From positions 1 through 64,000 of the forward strand of contig JAGNKX010000004.1 in the NCBI GenBank assembly GCA_017999915.1: 64,000 nucleotides of DNA, written 5' to 3'. The notes under the pieces are model-generated. The model had not been told where the DNA came from and did no database searches. It was given only the letters and a program-made list of their open reading frames with translations. A program made the position numbers and the translations under genes. The stretch is from Spirochaetota bacterium. Its GTDB lineage: Bacteria; Spirochaetota; UBA4802; UBA5550. Every line of letters begins with the position of its first letter. Positions within the stretch are counted from its first letter, which is position 1. Positions 43,922-53,188 of the stretch are shown piece after piece.

Positions 43922-43950
43922 TTGACAAAAAACATGACACTACCTAAAAT
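43922..43950 (+). promoter_or_regulatory. Promoter ahead of the phosphotransferase-SCP2 gene
   Basis: TTGACA (43922-43927), exactly 17 bases, then TAAAAT (43945-43950). It produces a ~325-base leader containing a possible 10-codon frame (ATG 44032) and the hairpin at 44090. Confidence 0.68.
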
Positions 43951-44089
43951 TGATTCAATAAAGTGATTAAACGACATTTCGATCGAGCTAACGCTCACCT
44001 TGTTGGGATAAAAAAATATAAACGAGGTTCTTATGCTCTCCACTCATGAGGAATTCTTGTGCTAATTTTCTATGAAGTAGTGTGCCGAT

Positions 44090-44124
44090 GAGCCTGCAGA
44101 TCTGTCATTGAACAATGCAGGCTC
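44090..44124 (+). other. Long inverted repeat in the leader of the 44279 gene
   Basis: GAGCCTGCA (44090-44098) pairs perfectly with TGCAGGCTC (44116-44124), with a nested ATTG/CAAT stem. There is no T-run. The rest of the 541-base gap (43738-44278) is AT-rich at the left, with the promoter at 43922, and shows no other gene. Confidence 0.5.
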
Positions 44125-44278
44125 AAGTCGATTAAAATAGACAGGTATTGGAGTAACGGACGCCTGTTCTGTTGATTTAAAGAATGCCGTCCCCGACTTG
44201 CGGGGATCCTACAAAAATATAACGGCAACGCGCGGCGCATATGTCGCGGGTTGGGCCATATTAACAAGGAGTATTACA

Positions 44279-45670
44279 ATGAAGAACGAACAGGATACCC
44301 TGGGGCGTATCATGACCCACCTCGTGCCCTGGCTTCAGAAAAAAATGCCGATGGCCCTCCATGTGGCGATTTCAGACATCCAGAAGCCGGGCATGGGACT
44401 TTCCAATGAAACATACCTTTTCGACCTCTCATGGGACCAGGAGGGAAAGCGTATGAAGAAGGGATTGGTGCTGCGCGCGGCACCATTGGATCAGAAAGTT
44501 TTCCCGGATTACCACCTGGAGCACCAGTTCCTAGTCATGGGGTCTCTCAAGCAGAGCACGGTCCCTGTGCCGGAGATGCTCTGGCATGAGGAGAACCCCG
44601 ATGTTATCGGCACGCCATTCTATATCATGGAGCGGCTCAACGGCACCATGCCGAAGGACTATCCGTCGTATCACGGTTCCGGCGTTTATTTTGACGCATC
44701 GCCGGAGGAGCGCGCGGCAATGTGGTGGAACGGCCTAGCGGTGATGGCCGGGACCAACATGACGGACTGGAAAAAGCTCAGGCTTGATTTTCTTGGCGTT
44801 CCCGGCGCCGGGACGGACCCGATCGACCGTCAACTCGCCTACTGGGAGCGGTTCTTCAACTGGTTGAAAGAAACTCCAGCGGAGCATTATCCCATCCTTG
44901 AAGAGTCCATGCGGTGGCTTGAAGCGAATAAATATGAGCCGGAGCGGGTATCGCTCTGCTGGGGCGATGCCCGCATGGGAAACATTCTGTATGGGGAGCC
45001 GGGCTATGACGTCGTCGCCGTCCTTGACTGGGAGATGGCCTTCCTTGGCGACCCCGAGGCCGACCTGGCCTGGTATATCTTCATGGACTGGTACCTCTCT
45101 GCCGAATACAGCCTGAAAAGACTGCCTGGATCGCCAGGCCGGGAAGAGACCATCAGGCGATATGAAGAATTGACCGGTTGGAAGGTGAAGCACTTTGAAT
45201 ATAACGAGGTCTTCGCCGCCATGCGGTTCGGCATGATACTCATTTCAGTTCTGAAAAAGATGAAACAGCGGGGCGTTCCCATCGCTGACGATATGTTTCA
45301 TAACAACTGCTGCACCCGCCGCATCGCGGAGATTTTGGGTGTCCAGCCCCCCGGGGAACAAAAAAAGTCGAAGAACATCAAGGAAGACACGGTGACCATT
45401 CAATTCAGCTTGAGCGGTCCGGGCGGAAGTGAATGGTTTATCGTGTCTGAAAAAGGGATTGCCCGGAGGCATGAAGGAAGGACGGAGGAACCGACCTGCA
45501 TGGTAAAGGCGACGGCCGAAGACTGGGGAAACCTTCAGAACGGGACCCTGAACCAGCTCGAGGCGTGGAAGTCGGGACGTCTCATCGTGGACGGCGATCT
45601 TAAGGTGATGATCGATCTCAAGGACGAGATATCCCGCCTTCAGTCAGAGCAGTCCTGCTCTGAGGTGTGA
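44279..45670 (+). CDS. Aminoglycoside-phosphotransferase-like kinase fused to SCP2 domain
   Basis: N-terminal APH/choline-kinase fold of the type found in ACAD10/11 proteins (about 25-355), with the catalytic loop WGDARMGN where the family has H-G-D-x4-N, and metal Asp in LDWEMAF. The His before GD is Trp here, as in this subgroup as far as I recall. The C-terminal ~95 residues (FSLSGPGGSEWFIVSEKGIA, WKSGRLIVDGDLKVMI) look like a sterol-carrier-protein-2 lipid-binding domain. The start at 44279 has AAGGAG upstream. Phosphorylation of a hydroxyacyl-CoA or other lipid alcohol is the known role of ACAD11-like kinases; assignment here is inference. It abuts the convergent kinase-AAA gene with zero spacing. 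Confidence 0.8.
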   Translation: MKNEQDTLGRIMTHLVPWLQKKMPMALHVAISDIQKPGMGLSNETYLFDLSWDQEGKRMKKGLVLRAAPLDQKVFPDYHLEHQFLVMGSLKQSTVPVPEMLWHEENPDVIGTPFYIMERLNGTMPKDYPSYHGSGVYFDASPEERAAMWWNGLAVMAGTNMTDWKKLRLDFLGVPGAGTDPIDRQLAYWERFFNWLKETPAEHYPILEESMRWLEANKYEPERVSLCWGDARMGNILYGEPGYDVVAVLDWEMAFLGDPEADLAWYIFMDWYLSAEYSLKRLPGSPGREETIRRYEELTGWKVKHFEYNEVFAAMRFGMILISVLKKMKQRGVPIADDMFHNNCCTRRIAEILGVQPPGEQKKSKNIKEDTVTIQFSLSGPGGSEWFIVSEKGIARRHEGRTEEPTCMVKATAEDWGNLQNGTLNQLEAWKSGRLIVDGDLKVMIDLKDEISRLQSEQSCSEV

Positions 45671-48600
45671 TCAGAAGCGTTTTTTTCTATAGTACGCAGG
45701 GGAGATTTTCATGATCTCCCTGAACGACTTGTTGAAGGTCCTGAGGCTCCCGAAACCGACGGAAAAGGCTATGTCGATTATCTTTTCGTCCGTTTCCTGG
45801 AGCTTCCGCGCCGCCTCTTTAATGCGAAGCTCGTTGATGTAATCGCTCATCTTCTTGCCCTGGTAGAGCTTGAAATACCTGCCCAGGTTATCATGGTGCA
45901 GGCCGATATGCGACGCCAGGCCCTCGCGCGATATCTCAAAGGCGTAATTCTGATGAATGTATTCAACGGCCTTCTGTATCTTTTCGTTGATAAGCGGCGA
46001 ATGGAGCGCTTTCTTGTCCGGGTCCTTCGTGTTCTGGTACCTGCGATGGAGGAATTCGATCTCCAGGGCAAAGGCGACATGGGATAAGAACGTCAGGAGC
46101 AGGTTGGCCTCTTTTTCGGTAAAAATGCCGCTGGTGAGGGAATTATCGAGATAGCACACGCCCACGGTCCTGTCGCGCTCCTTGATGGGAACGCAGAGTA
46201 TCGACTTCGAATGGGGCCGCGAGCCGTGCTGGTCACCCGTCTGGGGAATGGCGTTGGCGTCGCCGAGGATCACCTGCGTCTGCGTATTGTAAACCGCTTT
46301 GATGATGTTCATGGAATACTGGTCAATGGCGGTGTCGTACCCGAGCATGGAGTGGACGGCCTTTTTCTCCAGCTCGTTCCTCTGGTTGGCGATAAAGATA
46401 CATCCTCGCTGGGCGCCGGTGATCTCCACGGCCTTGGCGAGTATTTTCCCCAGGAGGTCCTCCGTTTCGGAGATATTGCTTATTTCCCGGGCCAGCTTGA
46501 TGACCGACGACTGGCGCTCGTTGTCGATGCGCCGCTCGAGTGAGGTCTGGCCGCCCTCGTCGTCCTTTATGCCGAGGAGGCTTCGCAGCTCCTCTACATA
46601 CCTGGTTGCCCCGATTTCGTTGAAAAGGCTGTAGGCGGTCTCGAGGTTCTTTTTGGCGCTTGCTCCGGCGTCGGACTGGGAGAGAAACAGGCCGTATTCG
46701 TAGCAGCTCCGCGCGAGGCAGTAGCGGCGGCCGATCTTCTTGTTATGGCTTATGCTCTGAAGGAAGATCCGCTCGGCCCTTTTCTTTTTCCCCAGCACGG
46801 CGAGGTATTTTGCGTGCACCAGTAGGGCGATTCCGTAATGGCTTGGCCACCGTTTGGTCCCGGAAATCGCTTTTTTGCAGAATTCCTTCGTCTTGTTGAT
46901 ATACCTTTTCGCGTCGCCGCCGCTTATGTCCTTGCCGGTGATGTAACGGTAGAGATAGGCCTCGGCAAGGGTCGGCAGGAGATGAACCGTATACTGCTTG
47001 AGAAAGCTGTTGTCTCGGTAGAGGTCATAGGCTTTTTCGAGATATTTGAGTGACTGCGCGATGTCCCTTTTCTCGAGGTAGACCCTGCCGAGCTCTATGC
47101 AGGACGTGCACTGCGTGAACAGCAGATTTGTATCGAGGCTGTAGTTGTACCCGGCGTTTCCGAGCCATTCGGCCGTATCGATATTGCCTTTCTCCAGGAA
47201 ATAGGGCGTGCTGTATATCCACGCTTCGTTTATCCCATAATAGTTGTTTGTCTGGTTAGTGATGATATAGTATTGATCAAGGTAATGCTTGAGATGTTCG
47301 TAATCGGCAAGGTACATGTAATTATACAGCAGGCCGGCGTAGGAATTCCCGATTTCATAGATGTCGCCCATTTTCTTGAAGCGGCGGGCGGATTCCTCGA
47401 AGCACTCTATGCTTTTCAGATAGTCGCCTTTCCACTGGTGGCAATAGCCGAGCCACTGGTACGATTGGGCCGCTCCCCAGGGATCGTTCAGCTTTTCCCT
47501 CATGGAAAGGGCTTTGGTCTGGTACCGTAATGCCAGCTTAAAAAAAGATATGGCCATGAGAATGCTGCCGAATCCGCCGATGGCCATTCCGAGCTCGGGC
47601 GACTTGCCGATCTTGCTGATGGCGATATTGAGGGCCCGAAGGGTAAACCTGGTGAACTTGAGGGTGTTGCTGTAAATGTAAGACCAGAGAAGGGGCAGTG
47701 CGAACTTTGCCTTGATCTTGTTGTATTCCATGGTTTTCATCCGCCTGAACCTGACTATGAGACGGGGAAACATGGAGTATAATCCAAGCAGGATCAGCTC
47801 TTTGGCCAGGGTTGCCATGATGACGATCCTGTTGTCCGTGAAATGTTCGCCCAGGAGCTCGCCGGAACGGATGGCGTATTCCTCGCATTTCTTCCAGTCG
47901 CCCTTTCTCATGTACGCGGCGCAGATGTGGCTGTATATGTCGGCTTTTTCCGTTTTTGATTCGATAAGCGGACATACCTCGTTGAGCGTCTTGATCGCCT
48001 GATCGTAGTTGCCGATGGTCAGGAAAACCCTGCTCATGTGCACCTGTATCTTTATCCATTGGATGGACCCTCGGTGCCCGTTTTTTTCAAGGAGATCCAT
48101 CGCCGTCCTGAAGTACTTGAGGGCCTCCTCGTTGGCGTATTTGCCCATGGCGTTGATACCCGCGGGGAAGGCGAATATGATGGCGCGATCGGTTTCGTCG
48201 CCCTCGATGAAATGGTGGGCAAGATCGAAAATAACGGTGTCAAGGGTGTCCCGGTTGCCGTCTTCTATAGCGTTTGCCACGGCAATATGCAGGTTTTTCC
48301 TTTTATCGGCCCCAAGGTTGCCGTAAAACGCTTCTTTTATTCTGTCATGGGCGAATCCTATCTCACCCCATGCCGGCAGATCGACCAGGAGCTGGAGATC
48401 GATCGCCTTGTCGACGATGCGTACGATCTCGGTGCGATCAAGGCCGCTGACCCTGAAAAGTATCCGCATGTTGAATTTTTCACCCATGACCGAGGCGCAC
48501 GACAGTATCTCAATTTCATCGGCGTTCAGCTTGTGGATGCGCTTGAGGATGATGTCGACGATGGAAGCCGATATTTCTATTGAATTGAGTTTCGATTCAT

Positions 48601-50341
48601 CGAAGATCCAGCGGTTGTTGGCATGGGACAGGACGCCTTCATCGATCAATTGCTTCAGCAGCTCGATGGCGAAGAACGGGTTGCCGCCGCTTTTTTGATA
48701 GAGAAAATCGGATACGGCCGGGATGCGCTCCTCGGTCTCCATGAGCAGTCCGGCGGCGAATTTTTTCATGGTCTCGGGATCGAATTTCTGGAGGTGGATC
48801 GACATGGACGGGACCTGCTTGCCGGCGATATCCATGTGGAGCTTTTCGATTACATGGCCTTCCGCGATCTCTTCTTCCCGGTAAAGGCCGATGATAACCA
48901 GCGGATGGCACCCGATCTCGTTCAGGAGCTCGTGCATGAGATTGATGGTGCCTTCATCGGTCCACTGGAGGTTTTCCAGCACCAGCACCAGGCCCCCGGA
49001 AAGATCGCTCAGCCTGTAAATGAACTTGCTGACGACCATGAGAAAACGCTTGTATTCGCGGTCGGGCTCCAGCGCGACAAGGGGGGGGCATTCTCCCAGG
49101 AGCTCTTTCATCGCGGGATTGAGCTTGATGATGATCTCGCCGAGGTCGCCGAATTCCCCGCTGAGCGATTCGATTATTTCACCGCGCTCTTCCTCGGAAA
49201 GGTTGTGGAAATTGACCATGAATTCGTCGAGGGCCTCTTTCACGGGAGCATTGGGGATCTTGTTGCTCTGAATTGAACAGGTGCCGCCGGCAAGAATGAA
49301 ATCGTTGGCGAAGATGGAGCTTTTCAATTCCTCGATCAGACGCGATTTTCCCGAACCGCCCTCGCCGGTGATGAAGTACACGCTCCCCGAGCCGCTGGCG
49401 AGATCGTTGATTACTCCCGTGAGACGGGCCATCTCGCGCTCGCGGCCGATCAGCCTTGTGCGATAGCTGAGCCTGGCCAGGCGGTCGTCGAGGCCGAGGC
49501 TGAACTCGCGCTCGCCGGCGGAGTGGCGCTCAAGGTCCGCCATGAGACCGCGGGCGCTCTGGTACCGGTTCTCCGGTTCCTTGTCAAGGAGCTTCATCAC
49601 GATCCGGTCCAGCGCCGGCGGGACCTCCGGATTATAGGAGCTAGGCAGCTCCGGGACCTTCGCGATGTGCTGGTGAATAATCGAGCATATGTCCGAGCCC
49701 TCGAAAGGCGTCTTGCCGGTAAGAAGCTGGAAAAATATGACGCCGAGGGAGTACAGGTCGCTCCGGTCGTCGATGGGCCGCTTCAGTATGCCGCATTGCT
49801 CGGGCGACAGGTACAGGAAGCTTTTTTTTATTTCGTCAAAGGGGATGGATTCATTGAATTCCCTGATATGGGCAAGGCCGAATCCGGAAAGCTTGACCGT
49901 ATCATTGTCCACGAGGATATTGGCCGGCTTGAGGTCCCGGTGAACGATGGCCGCTCCATGGAGATGTTCCAGGGCCCCGCATATCTGCCGGACGCAATCG
50001 ATGCTCTGGGCCATGGAAAAGCGGTTTTTCTGCAGGGCTTCCTGGAGACTGATGCAGGGAAAATACTCCATGACGACATAGACGACCTCGATGAGCTCCC
50101 CGGTTTCAATGATCCTGGTGATATTGCGGTGTCTCAGTTCCGATACGGCGTTCAGTTCTATCCTGAACCTGATCTGGTCCTCGATCCGTTTCGATATGAC
50201 ATTGTTTTTCAGGAACCGGATGATGACCGGCTTTTTCTGGGCCGTTATTTCAGAAGCGAGATGCAGGTAGCTGACGGCATCTTCCCATATCTGCTTGTCC
50301 ACGAGATATTTATTCTGGATTATTTTACCTGCGATATCCAT
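45671..50341 (-). CDS. Giant regulator: pseudokinase - AAA ATPase - TPR - GAF - AraC HTH
   Basis: 1556 residues. (1) Protein-kinase-like domain (about 10-275) with HRDLKPAN (134-141) intact. Its glycine loop is missing, the beta-3 Lys is Arg (VIIRFLK, R42) and DFG reads GFG (G153), so it is probably catalytically dead. (2) AAA/STAND-type ATPase (about 297-700), Walker A GEGGSGKS (326-333). (3) TPR-like helices (about 740-1230). (4) GAF domain (about 1265-1420). (5) C-terminal AraC/HTH_18 domain (about 1455-1556) ending FSVGFGSLRTFNKSFREIMK. A signal-integrating transcription regulator is the natural reading; the ligand and targets are unknown. No good ribosome site precedes the start. Confidence 0.9.
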   Translation of the reverse strand: MDIAGKIIQNKYLVDKQIWEDAVSYLHLASEITAQKKPVIIRFLKNNVISKRIEDQIRFRIELNAVSELRHRNITRIIETGELIEVVYVVMEYFPCISLQEALQKNRFSMAQSIDCVRQICGALEHLHGAAIVHRDLKPANILVDNDTVKLSGFGLAHIREFNESIPFDEIKKSFLYLSPEQCGILKRPIDDRSDLYSLGVIFFQLLTGKTPFEGSDICSIIHQHIAKVPELPSSYNPEVPPALDRIVMKLLDKEPENRYQSARGLMADLERHSAGEREFSLGLDDRLARLSYRTRLIGREREMARLTGVINDLASGSGSVYFITGEGGSGKSRLIEELKSSIFANDFILAGGTCSIQSNKIPNAPVKEALDEFMVNFHNLSEEERGEIIESLSGEFGDLGEIIIKLNPAMKELLGECPPLVALEPDREYKRFLMVVSKFIYRLSDLSGGLVLVLENLQWTDEGTINLMHELLNEIGCHPLVIIGLYREEEIAEGHVIEKLHMDIAGKQVPSMSIHLQKFDPETMKKFAAGLLMETEERIPAVSDFLYQKSGGNPFFAIELLKQLIDEGVLSHANNRWIFDESKLNSIEISASIVDIILKRIHKLNADEIEILSCASVMGEKFNMRILFRVSGLDRTEIVRIVDKAIDLQLLVDLPAWGEIGFAHDRIKEAFYGNLGADKRKNLHIAVANAIEDGNRDTLDTVIFDLAHHFIEGDETDRAIIFAFPAGINAMGKYANEEALKYFRTAMDLLEKNGHRGSIQWIKIQVHMSRVFLTIGNYDQAIKTLNEVCPLIESKTEKADIYSHICAAYMRKGDWKKCEEYAIRSGELLGEHFTDNRIVIMATLAKELILLGLYSMFPRLIVRFRRMKTMEYNKIKAKFALPLLWSYIYSNTLKFTRFTLRALNIAISKIGKSPELGMAIGGFGSILMAISFFKLALRYQTKALSMREKLNDPWGAAQSYQWLGYCHQWKGDYLKSIECFEESARRFKKMGDIYEIGNSYAGLLYNYMYLADYEHLKHYLDQYYIITNQTNNYYGINEAWIYSTPYFLEKGNIDTAEWLGNAGYNYSLDTNLLFTQCTSCIELGRVYLEKRDIAQSLKYLEKAYDLYRDNSFLKQYTVHLLPTLAEAYLYRYITGKDISGGDAKRYINKTKEFCKKAISGTKRWPSHYGIALLVHAKYLAVLGKKKRAERIFLQSISHNKKIGRRYCLARSCYEYGLFLSQSDAGASAKKNLETAYSLFNEIGATRYVEELRSLLGIKDDEGGQTSLERRIDNERQSSVIKLAREISNISETEDLLGKILAKAVEITGAQRGCIFIANQRNELEKKAVHSMLGYDTAIDQYSMNIIKAVYNTQTQVILGDANAIPQTGDQHGSRPHSKSILCVPIKERDRTVGVCYLDNSLTSGIFTEKEANLLLTFLSHVAFALEIEFLHRRYQNTKDPDKKALHSPLINEKIQKAVEYIHQNYAFEISREGLASHIGLHHDNLGRYFKLYQGKKMSDYINELRIKEAARKLQETDEKIIDIAFSVGFGSLRTFNKSFREIMKISPAYYRKKRF

Positions 50342-50347
50342 ACAATG

Positions 50348-50385
50348 CGCGTACGCGGTTTTGGGATGATCAATAATGCATTATT
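50348..50385. promoter_or_regulatory. Palindromes directly upstream of the giant regulator
   Basis: CGCGTACGCG (50348-50357) and AATAATGCATTATT (50372-50385) are both perfect. They lie 7-44 bases ahead of the regulator's start, so they could be binding sites for its own AraC domain or another regulator. Confidence 0.4.
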
Positions 50386-50555
50386 ACGTATAATAAACCG
50401 GGCGGTCAGTTTTTCAACATAAAAAATTATCCTGACATGAACAGGAAATAACGGCTGCATCACGATTTGACGTATCTGTCTATAAAAGTTTAAAAATGTC
50501 AAGAGATATTCAGCAACACCTTTGATTAAACCGGATGCTATCCGGTAAATTAGTG

Positions 50556-51242
50556 TCAACCTTCCATGATGCTGATCTTGATCCTGAGATATTTAAGGTT
50601 AAATGATGTCAATTTGTCAGGCCGTATCTTGATCAGATCCACGTCAATGAAGGTCGAATCATCCACATGGGGAGGGATCTGCACCTCCAGTTGGGACGTG
50701 GTGTGGATCCTGCCGACGCCGTTGCAGATGTGGCATTTTGACCGGACCTGCGCCTGGCTGCCCATACAGAGGGGACAGGTCATGCGGGCCGGCAGCTCGA
50801 CGTAGGCAAGGGCGCCCTTGCGCGCTTCAAGGGGAGTGATGACTATCTCGATATCCTGCCCGAAATTGTGGAGGATATCCTTATGCTTCATTCCTTTCGG
50901 CATGAGCCTGGCTTTAAGCATGTCTCCCAGGGTCGCTGAATACTTTATCCGTTTTTTGGATATTATGGCGTACCCGCGTTCATCGGCCTTTCTGCTGCTG
51001 AAGAGGACGCGATCATATTCCATTCGGAGGTCCTCGTCGATGAGTATCCTGTAACCCCGAATGATGAGATCGAGCTTTTCGGTGAGGTTGTCGGATTTAA
51101 CGGCGGCGGTATCGGGATGATACCGCTTGATCAGGTCCCGGAACGCCGATTTGATCTGCTCGGGCGCGGCAGTGCCGGGGAGATTGAATATGGTGTAAAA
51201 ATCTATTACATTGCCGTTTTTATCGTAGCAGGATGGAAGCAT
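50556..51242 (-). CDS. DnaJ-like protein with a single-zinc-site cysteine region
   Basis: N-terminal J-domain with the HPD tripeptide (42-44, in RYHPDT), which would stimulate an Hsp70 (DnaK). Residues about 110-150 match the start of the client-binding region. The cysteine-rich segment has only two CxxCxG-type motifs (CPLC 156-159 and CHIC 170-173) where DnaJ has four, so one zinc site at most. The C-terminal part (to 228) is one short beta domain rather than the usual two. It is thus a reduced DnaJ type. AAGGGA precedes the ATG. A stand-alone co-chaperone role is likely; the client is unknown. Confidence 0.82.
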   Translation of the reverse strand: MLPSCYDKNGNVIDFYTIFNLPGTAAPEQIKSAFRDLIKRYHPDTAAVKSDNLTEKLDLIIRGYRILIDEDLRMEYDRVLFSSRKADERGYAIISKKRIKYSATLGDMLKARLMPKGMKHKDILHNFGQDIEIVITPLEARKGALAYVELPARMTCPLCMGSQAQVRSKCHICNGVGRIHTTSQLEVQIPPHVDDSTFIDVDLIKIRPDKLTSFNLKYLRIKISIMEG

Positions 51243-51331
51243 TATTGTCCCTTTGCCTGAAAAATGACATTAAAAATCGGCAATGTCAAATAGAAAACGC
51301 CTTGATGCGGCCGCGGCCATAGCCCCTTTGA

Positions 51332-53014
51332 TCAGCAGCAGGTTCCTCCAAGGGCGTTCAACGATCCCATGGCAAGAGAATACGTTTTATATCCGCCTGA
51401 AAGGTTGCGTACGCTGGTAAAACCGCTCTGGAGCATCATCCTGCCGGCCACATATCCCCGGAGGCCCACGGCGCAAAAAATGACGATCTTCTTGTCCTTC
51501 GGGATCGACCCGAGACGCTCCCGCAGGTCGTCGACCGGTATATTGACGGCGCCGGGGATTGTCCCTCCCTGGAACTCGCCGGGCGTGCGTACATCGATAA
51601 GCATCGTGTCTGACTGGTCGAGGCCCCGGAGCTCGTGCCAGTGGATGATATGGGCAAGGCCCACCAGGATGTTTTCCGCGACAAAGCCGGCTATGTTGAC
51701 CGGGTCTTTGGCCGACGAATAGGGCGGCGCGTAGGCATGGTCGAATTCGGTGAGGTCCTCCACCGTGCCGCCCGAGCCGATGACCGAGGAGATGACATCG
51801 ATCCTCTTGTCAACCCCGTCAAAGCCGGCGATCTGGGCGCCCAGGACGACGCCGATATCAGGCGAAAACAGGAGCTTCATCGACATCTGGACCGCGCCGG
51901 GATAATAAGTGGCGTGGGATGCGCTGTGGGTTATCGACGCAACATAGGGAATGCCCGCTGATTTTAATAGCTTCTCAGAGGCGCCGGTGGACGCGACCGT
52001 GAGATCGAAGATCTTCGCAACGGCGGTGGCAATGCTGCCGGTATAGGCCTTCCTGTTGCCGTTCACGATATTGTCGGCGGCTATGCGCCCCTGCTTGTTG
52101 GCCGGTCCGGCCAGGAAGGTGATGGTGCTCTGTTCGGTCAGGGGATGCCTGAATTCAATGGCGTCTCCCACGGCGTATATATCGGGATCGGAGGTTTGCA
52201 GGTATTCATTGACCGAGATCCCGCCGCGCTGTCCGATGTCAAGTCCGGATTCACGGGCGAGTTTCGTGTCAGGACGGACTCCGATTGATAAAATGACCAT
52301 GGCGGCAGCCACCTCGCGTCCGCTCCCGAGGCGGGTGACGATGGAATCTTTCGTTTTTTCGAAGGATTTCACCCCGTCTTTCAGCAGCAGTTCCACGCCA
52401 TGTACCGTCAGGTGCTGGTGCACCTCGGAGGCTATCTCATAGTCAAGGTTCGCCATCACCTGGTCCGCCATCTCGACAACGGTGACCTTCATGGCGAGGT
52501 TGCGGAGGTTTTTCGCCATCTCGAGGCCGATAAACCCGCCTCCCACGATCACGGCCGAAGTTGGTTTCTTGTCATTGAGATAGCGTTTAATATTGTCGGT
52601 GTCCGATACGTTGCGGAGGGTGAAGATTCCCTCGCTATCTATGCCGGGTATGGGGGGGCGCACCGGTTCTGCGCCGGGGGATAAGACAAGCTTGTCATAG
52701 GGCTCGCTGGTAATTTTACCGGTGCCAAGATCCTTTACGGTGATGGTCTTATTCTCGCGGCTGATGGCGGTGACTTCGGTGCCGACGCGTACATCAATAT
52801 TGAATCGTTTCTTGAAGCCGGCTGGAGTCTGGACGAAGAGGCGGTTCCGGTCTGGAATGACGCCGCCAAGGTAATAGGGGAGGCCGCAGTTGGCGTATGA
52901 AACGTGACCGCCCCGCTCGAAGATAATGATCTCTGCGTTTTCGTCCCTGCGGCGGAGCCGCGCCGCCGTCGTGGCGCCGCCCGCTACGCCGCCGATGATA
53001 AGATACCGTGCCAT
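51332..53014 (-). CDS. cdr: CoA-disulfide reductase with C-terminal rhodanese domain
   Basis: A flavin- and NAD(P)H-dependent reductase of the CoADR/NADH-oxidase group. The N-terminal FAD motif GGVAGGAT, redox Cys43 in SYANCGLPYYLG (the position of the CoA-mixed-disulfide Cys in characterised CoADRs), an NAD-binding motif VGGGFIGLEMA, an FAD-closing motif VYAVGDAIEF and a dimerisation domain are followed by rhodanese (about 450-560). The rhodanese Cys is in FCAVGLRG (Cys514), with DVRTPGEF upstream. The C-terminus ends in Cys-Cys. It likely handles CoA, persulfide or polysulfide redox; such fusions are known for polysulfide/CoA-persulfide reduction. AGGATG precedes the start. Confidence 0.92.
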   Translation of the reverse strand: MARYLIIGGVAGGATTAARLRRRDENAEIIIFERGGHVSYANCGLPYYLGGVIPDRNRLFVQTPAGFKKRFNIDVRVGTEVTAISRENKTITVKDLGTGKITSEPYDKLVLSPGAEPVRPPIPGIDSEGIFTLRNVSDTDNIKRYLNDKKPTSAVIVGGGFIGLEMAKNLRNLAMKVTVVEMADQVMANLDYEIASEVHQHLTVHGVELLLKDGVKSFEKTKDSIVTRLGSGREVAAAMVILSIGVRPDTKLARESGLDIGQRGGISVNEYLQTSDPDIYAVGDAIEFRHPLTEQSTITFLAGPANKQGRIAADNIVNGNRKAYTGSIATAVAKIFDLTVASTGASEKLLKSAGIPYVASITHSASHATYYPGAVQMSMKLLFSPDIGVVLGAQIAGFDGVDKRIDVISSVIGSGGTVEDLTEFDHAYAPPYSSAKDPVNIAGFVAENILVGLAHIIHWHELRGLDQSDTMLIDVRTPGEFQGGTIPGAVNIPVDDLRERLGSIPKDKKIVIFCAVGLRGYVAGRMMLQSGFTSVRNLSGGYKTYSLAMGSLNALGGTCC

Positions 53015-53137
53015 ATAATCATCCTGTAATAAATCTTTATTCGAATTAAATTATATCTTTTAAAAATGATAATTCGTAAAGTTACTAATATCCTTCTGTT
53101 TCAGTGTCAATTAATAATTCAAAAAAACAAAGGCGGC

Positions 53138-53166
53138 TTGACATATTTGTATTTGCCTGTTAATGT
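53138..53166 (+). promoter_or_regulatory. Candidate promoter of the DUF2804 gene
   Basis: TTGACA (53138-53143), 17 bases, TAATGT (53161-53166). The -35 is perfect and the -10 poor. The start codon is at 53189. Confidence 0.42.
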
Positions 53167-53188
53167 TTTGCATATTGTGGAGGACGCC

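Noticed and set aside
48038-48583. 181-codon plus-strand frame inside the giant regulator
   Set aside because: Antisense shadow; the regulator's reading frame is continuous and domain-rich.
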